Below, in pieces: positions 61,332 to 64,000 of a stretch of 64,000 nucleotides of DNA (position 1 is the first letter of the stretch; the number at the start of each line of letters is the position of its first letter). Both the position numbers and the translations under genes were made by a program. This DNA comes from Phocoena phocoena (lineage: Eukaryota > Chordata > Mammalia > Artiodactyla > Phocoenidae): the NCBI RefSeq assembly GCF_963924675.1, contig NC_089219.1:145162288-145226287 (forward strand), read 5' to 3'. The notes under the pieces were generated by a model. It was given only the letters and a program-made list of their open reading frames with translations. It was not told the DNA's origin and did no database searches.

Positions 61332-61660
61332 AGGGACCTCCCTGATGGCGCAGTGGTTAAGAATCCACATGCCAGTGCAGGGGACACAGGTTCAAGTCCT
61401 GGTCCGGGAAGATCCCACATGCCACGGAGCAACTAAGCCCGTGCACCACAACTACTGAGCCCGCACACCACAACTACTGAAGCCTGTGTGCCTAGAGCCT
61501 GTGCTCCACAACAAGAGAAGCCACTGCAATGAGAAGCCCGTGCACCTCGGTGAAGAGTAGCCCTCACTCGCCGCAGCTAGAGAAAGCCCGAGCGCAACAA
61601 CGAAGACCTAACACAGCCAAAAATAAATAAATAATAAAATAAATAAATTTTTTTAAAAAA
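61332..61660 (+). mobile_element. CHR-type SINE, long form
   Basis: GGGACCTCCCTGATGGCGCA head, B box GGTTCAAGTCC, AAATAAATAAAT tail. Confidence 0.9.
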
Positions 61661-61687
61661 GTAATCCAGTGGATAGAATTTTATTTT

Positions 61688-61830
61688 ATTTTTGATTCTT
61701 TTTTTTTTTTTGAAGCATTATTGACCTACAACACATGTTAGTTCCAGGTGTACAACATAGTGATTTGATATTTCTACACATCTCAAAATGATCATCACCA
61801 ATGAGTAGAATTTTAAACGGACCTTTCTTT
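61688..61830. repeat. Old L1 fragment
   Basis: GAAGCATTATTGACCTACAA ... TTCCAGGTGTACAACATAG ... CACATCTCAAAATGATCATC. Confidence 0.5.
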
Positions 61831-62187
61831 ACTTGCCCCAGTAGTACCTCCAATCCACATGTTCACAGTAAACATTCAGGTATCTGCAAACTTCTCACCC
61901 CCTTCCTGAAACCAAAAAGTGGCAAATTATATTAGACTTCATTTCCCCATTATCCAGTGAAGATTGGAGATTGTCTTCTACCAGACTGGAAAGATAACTT
62001 TCCTTTCTGCACAGAGGCAGCTTCCTGAATGTACTCCTGCAGGGAGGCTATTCTTTCTGATTCTTTAGGCTCCATCTGTTTAGAGATAATTTGTCTTCTC
62101 TATGTCCTTAGCAAGAATGATTGGGGTTGGGAGTTGGGAGTCCTCTGAGTGTCCCGGATACCAGTTAGCATCTAACTTCCCTCCATG
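61831..62187. other. Upstream intergenic, nothing recognised
   Basis: No coding signal or firm repeat. Confidence 0.5.
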
Positions 62188-62320
62188 GTGGACTTCCCTG
62201 GCGGTCCAGTGGTTAAGACTCTGTGTTTCCACTGCAGGGGGCACAGGTTCGATCCCTGGTGGGTGAACTAAGATCCCTGCATGCTGCTCGGTGCCACCAA
62301 AAAAAAAAAAAAAAAAAAAA
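62188..62320 (+). mobile_element. CHR-type SINE, short form
   Basis: GGACTTCCCTGGCGGTCCAG head, poly-A tail. Duplication TTCCCTCCATG at 62177-62187 and 62322-62332. Confidence 0.93.
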
Positions 62321-62469
62321 TTTCCCTCCATGCTTTTACCAGCTGGTGCCTATCTTACTCTTTTCCACCTTGTCATTTGTCTTCCCTGCACTTAACAAAG
62401 TTCTGTATCTGACACCATCATCATCTACATGGAGCATACCACCAAGAGGATCTAGAATAGTGGAGAAGA

Positions 62470-62630
62470 GTATCAGATCTAGAGCCAGGCTACCTGGAGT
62501 TGAATTCCAACTTCAGTACTCACTAGCTGTGAGAACTTGGGCAGTTTACTTAGCTGTTCTGTAATAGTGCATGCCTCGTTAGATTGTTGTTGTGAGGATT
62601 AAGTGAGTAAATAACACCTCGCACATGGCT
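62470..62630 (+). repeat. MIR SINE
   Basis: CTGGAGTTGAATTCCAACTTC, CACTAGCTGTGAGAACTTGG, GTTGTGAGGATTAAGTGAG (in parts), interrupted at its end by the next SINE. Confidence 0.65.
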
Positions 62631-62642
62631 TAGGCATTCTTT

Positions 62643-62850
62643 TTTGTTTTTTTTTGAGGTACGCGGGCCTCTCACTGCTGTGGCCTCTCCCGTTGCGGAG
62701 CACAGGCTCTGGACGCGCAGGCTCAGCGGCCATGGCTCACGGGCCCAGCTGCTCCACGGCATGTGAGATCTTCCCAGAACCGGGGCACGAACCCGCGTCC
62801 CCTGCGTCGGCAGGCGGACTCTCAACCACTGCGCCACCAGGGAAGTCCGG
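62643..62850 (-). mobile_element. CHR-type SINE, ~210-bp form
   Basis: T-rich tract then reverse SINE to ACCAGGGAAGTCC. Flanks GGCATTCTT (62633-62641) and a similar CGCATTCTT at about 62855. Confidence 0.9.
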
Positions 62851-62884
62851 TTTACGCATTCTTAGTTACAGTTACTGAGATAGT

Positions 62885-63120
62885 CTACTATGGTGGTTAA
62901 GGATCCAGGCTCCAGAGCCAAATGACCTGGATTCAAATCCTAGCTCTTTGACTTACTAGTTGCATGACTTTGGACTAGTTACTCTGTGCCTCAGTTTCAA
63001 CAGGGAAAATGAAGACAATATTCTTCATGAGATGGTTGTAAGAAATAAATGGCTAATAAATATAAAGTACTTAAACGGTTCCTTGATCCCTGATGTACAG
63101 TAATACTCAGTAAAATATTA
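62885..63120 (+). repeat. MIR SINE
   Basis: TGACCTGGATTCAAATCCTA, then GCATGACTTTGGACTAGTT, then TGTGCCTCAGTTTCAACAGG. Confidence 0.75.
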
Positions 63121-63382
63121 CCTATAGCCATTATTATCAACTCATATCTCCTCAAAGTCATATCACATTCTCATGTTATCTTAGATTTAATCCCATCGTG
63201 TCTATTTAAACCTGCTTGGATTGTCCTGGAGCTACTCCAAGCTCTTTTAGATGGAATTTATGGTGGTAAAGTCCCTCCCTGGAAGATGGTCTGAGGATGT
63301 CCCTAAAGGGCAGTACACAATGGCATATACTAATTACTCTTAGCCTCACAAGAGGGAGATTTCTTGTCATCGGAAGTGGCCA

Positions 63383-63595
63383 GGGTTTCCCTGGTGGCGC
63401 AGTGGTTGAGAGTCCGCCTGCCGATGCAGGGGACGCGGGTTCGTGCCCTGGTCCAGGAGGATCCCGCGTGCCACGGAGCAGCTGGGCCCATGGGCCGTGG
63501 CCTCTGGGCCTGTGCGTCCGGATTCTGTGCTTCACAGCGGGAGAGGCCACGGCAGTGAGAGGCCCACGTACTGCAAAATAAATAAATAAATAAAA
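63383..63595 (+). mobile_element. CHR-type SINE, ~210-bp form
   Basis: GGTTTCCCTGGTGGCGCAGT head, AAATAAATAAAT tail. Perfect duplication GGAAGTGGCCA at 63372-63382 and 63596-63606. Confidence 0.95.
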
Positions 63596-63606
63596 GGAAG
63601 TGGCCA

Positions 63607-64000
63607 ACAGTTGAATGGACCACCACGTGACATATCTAGACAAGAGTTAGATGAAACATCTGTGTTGGACTAGGTATGTTGTGGATTAGATTCCCAAACT
63701 CCATGGAAAATTGATTTATGTTAGATCTCAGATTTTTTCTGACTTTAAGTTTCTATGATTTATGAAAAGTAAGATATTTCCAATGAAAGGATTTGACAAA
63801 ATTTGTATGCCTCTTTCAACAAAGTTCCATAAAGTAACAAATGGAGTACAGAAAGGGGAAAGTTCAGCAGTATCTCTTTGTATTATCATTTTAATCTCTT
63901 AACCTTGCCTCCTCTCCCTTGAGGCTTCAGTGGTAGATACTTATGTTCCAGTTTAGGCATGAATCATACTTTATATCATGGATATATAACATAACACGAA
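63607..64000. other. Upstream intergenic, nothing recognised
   Basis: No gene, RNA or firm repeat seen to the window edge. Confidence 0.5.

Overview
The window is nuclear DNA from a whale or dolphin, probably a toothed whale. It holds one complete multi-exon mammalian gene with GT-AG introns and a CpG-island promoter. It also holds at least 34 tRNA-derived SINEs of the CHR type known from cetaceans and their relatives; many belong to the ~210-bp form I associate with toothed whales and keep near-perfect target-site duplications. I recognise no BovB or Bov-A2 repeats, which argues against a ruminant. The species assignment is an inference.

Layout: (1) 1-14,300 is intergenic: a MaLR-type LTR, MER5A, MIR and L2 relics, an old L1 tail, a pure (GT)33 tract and several SINEs, with no supported gene. 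(2) 14,525 to at least 16,095 (+) is an intronless, broken KRAB zinc-finger copy, best read as a retropseudogene, with a CpG-rich 5' end and a SINE in the middle. (3) 18,183-19,493 is an old hAT (Charlie-type) transposon with transposase remnants, and 20,341-20,662 is a Tigger-type element. (4) About 20.7-59.4 kb on the minus strand is FLVCR1. Its ten coding exons read from 59,105 down to 23,836 and join in frame to exactly 555 codons plus stop. Large introns hold L1s, SINEs, a second Tigger element and ancient repeats. (5) 58.4-59.65 kb is the CpG-island promoter, with two CCAAT boxes, a GC box and an ETS-like site. (6) 59.7-64 kb is upstream intergenic DNA with SINEs, MIR and L2 but no recognisable exon.

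FLVCR1 (SLC49A1) is a 12-helix major-facilitator transporter linked to choline/ethanolamine uptake and haem export. In this copy the residues I know from human work (N121, W125, C192, Q214, A241, N265, Y349, Q471, G493) fall at the same numbers and are unchanged. All splice sites are canonical and there is no frameshift, so the gene looks functional. In human the next gene downstream is VASH2; I found no VASH2 exon, and the first 20 kb is probably the FLVCR1-VASH2 intergenic space.

I did not find a new biological system. The main points of interest are the KRAB retrocopy, two sibling Tigger elements with different interiors, a 41-bp micro-insertion with a 19-bp target duplication, nested SINEs, possible N-terminal extension and uORFs at FLVCR1, and SINEs inside its presumed 3' UTR. 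Older repeats are named from remembered consensus patterns, so their edges and subfamily names are approximate.
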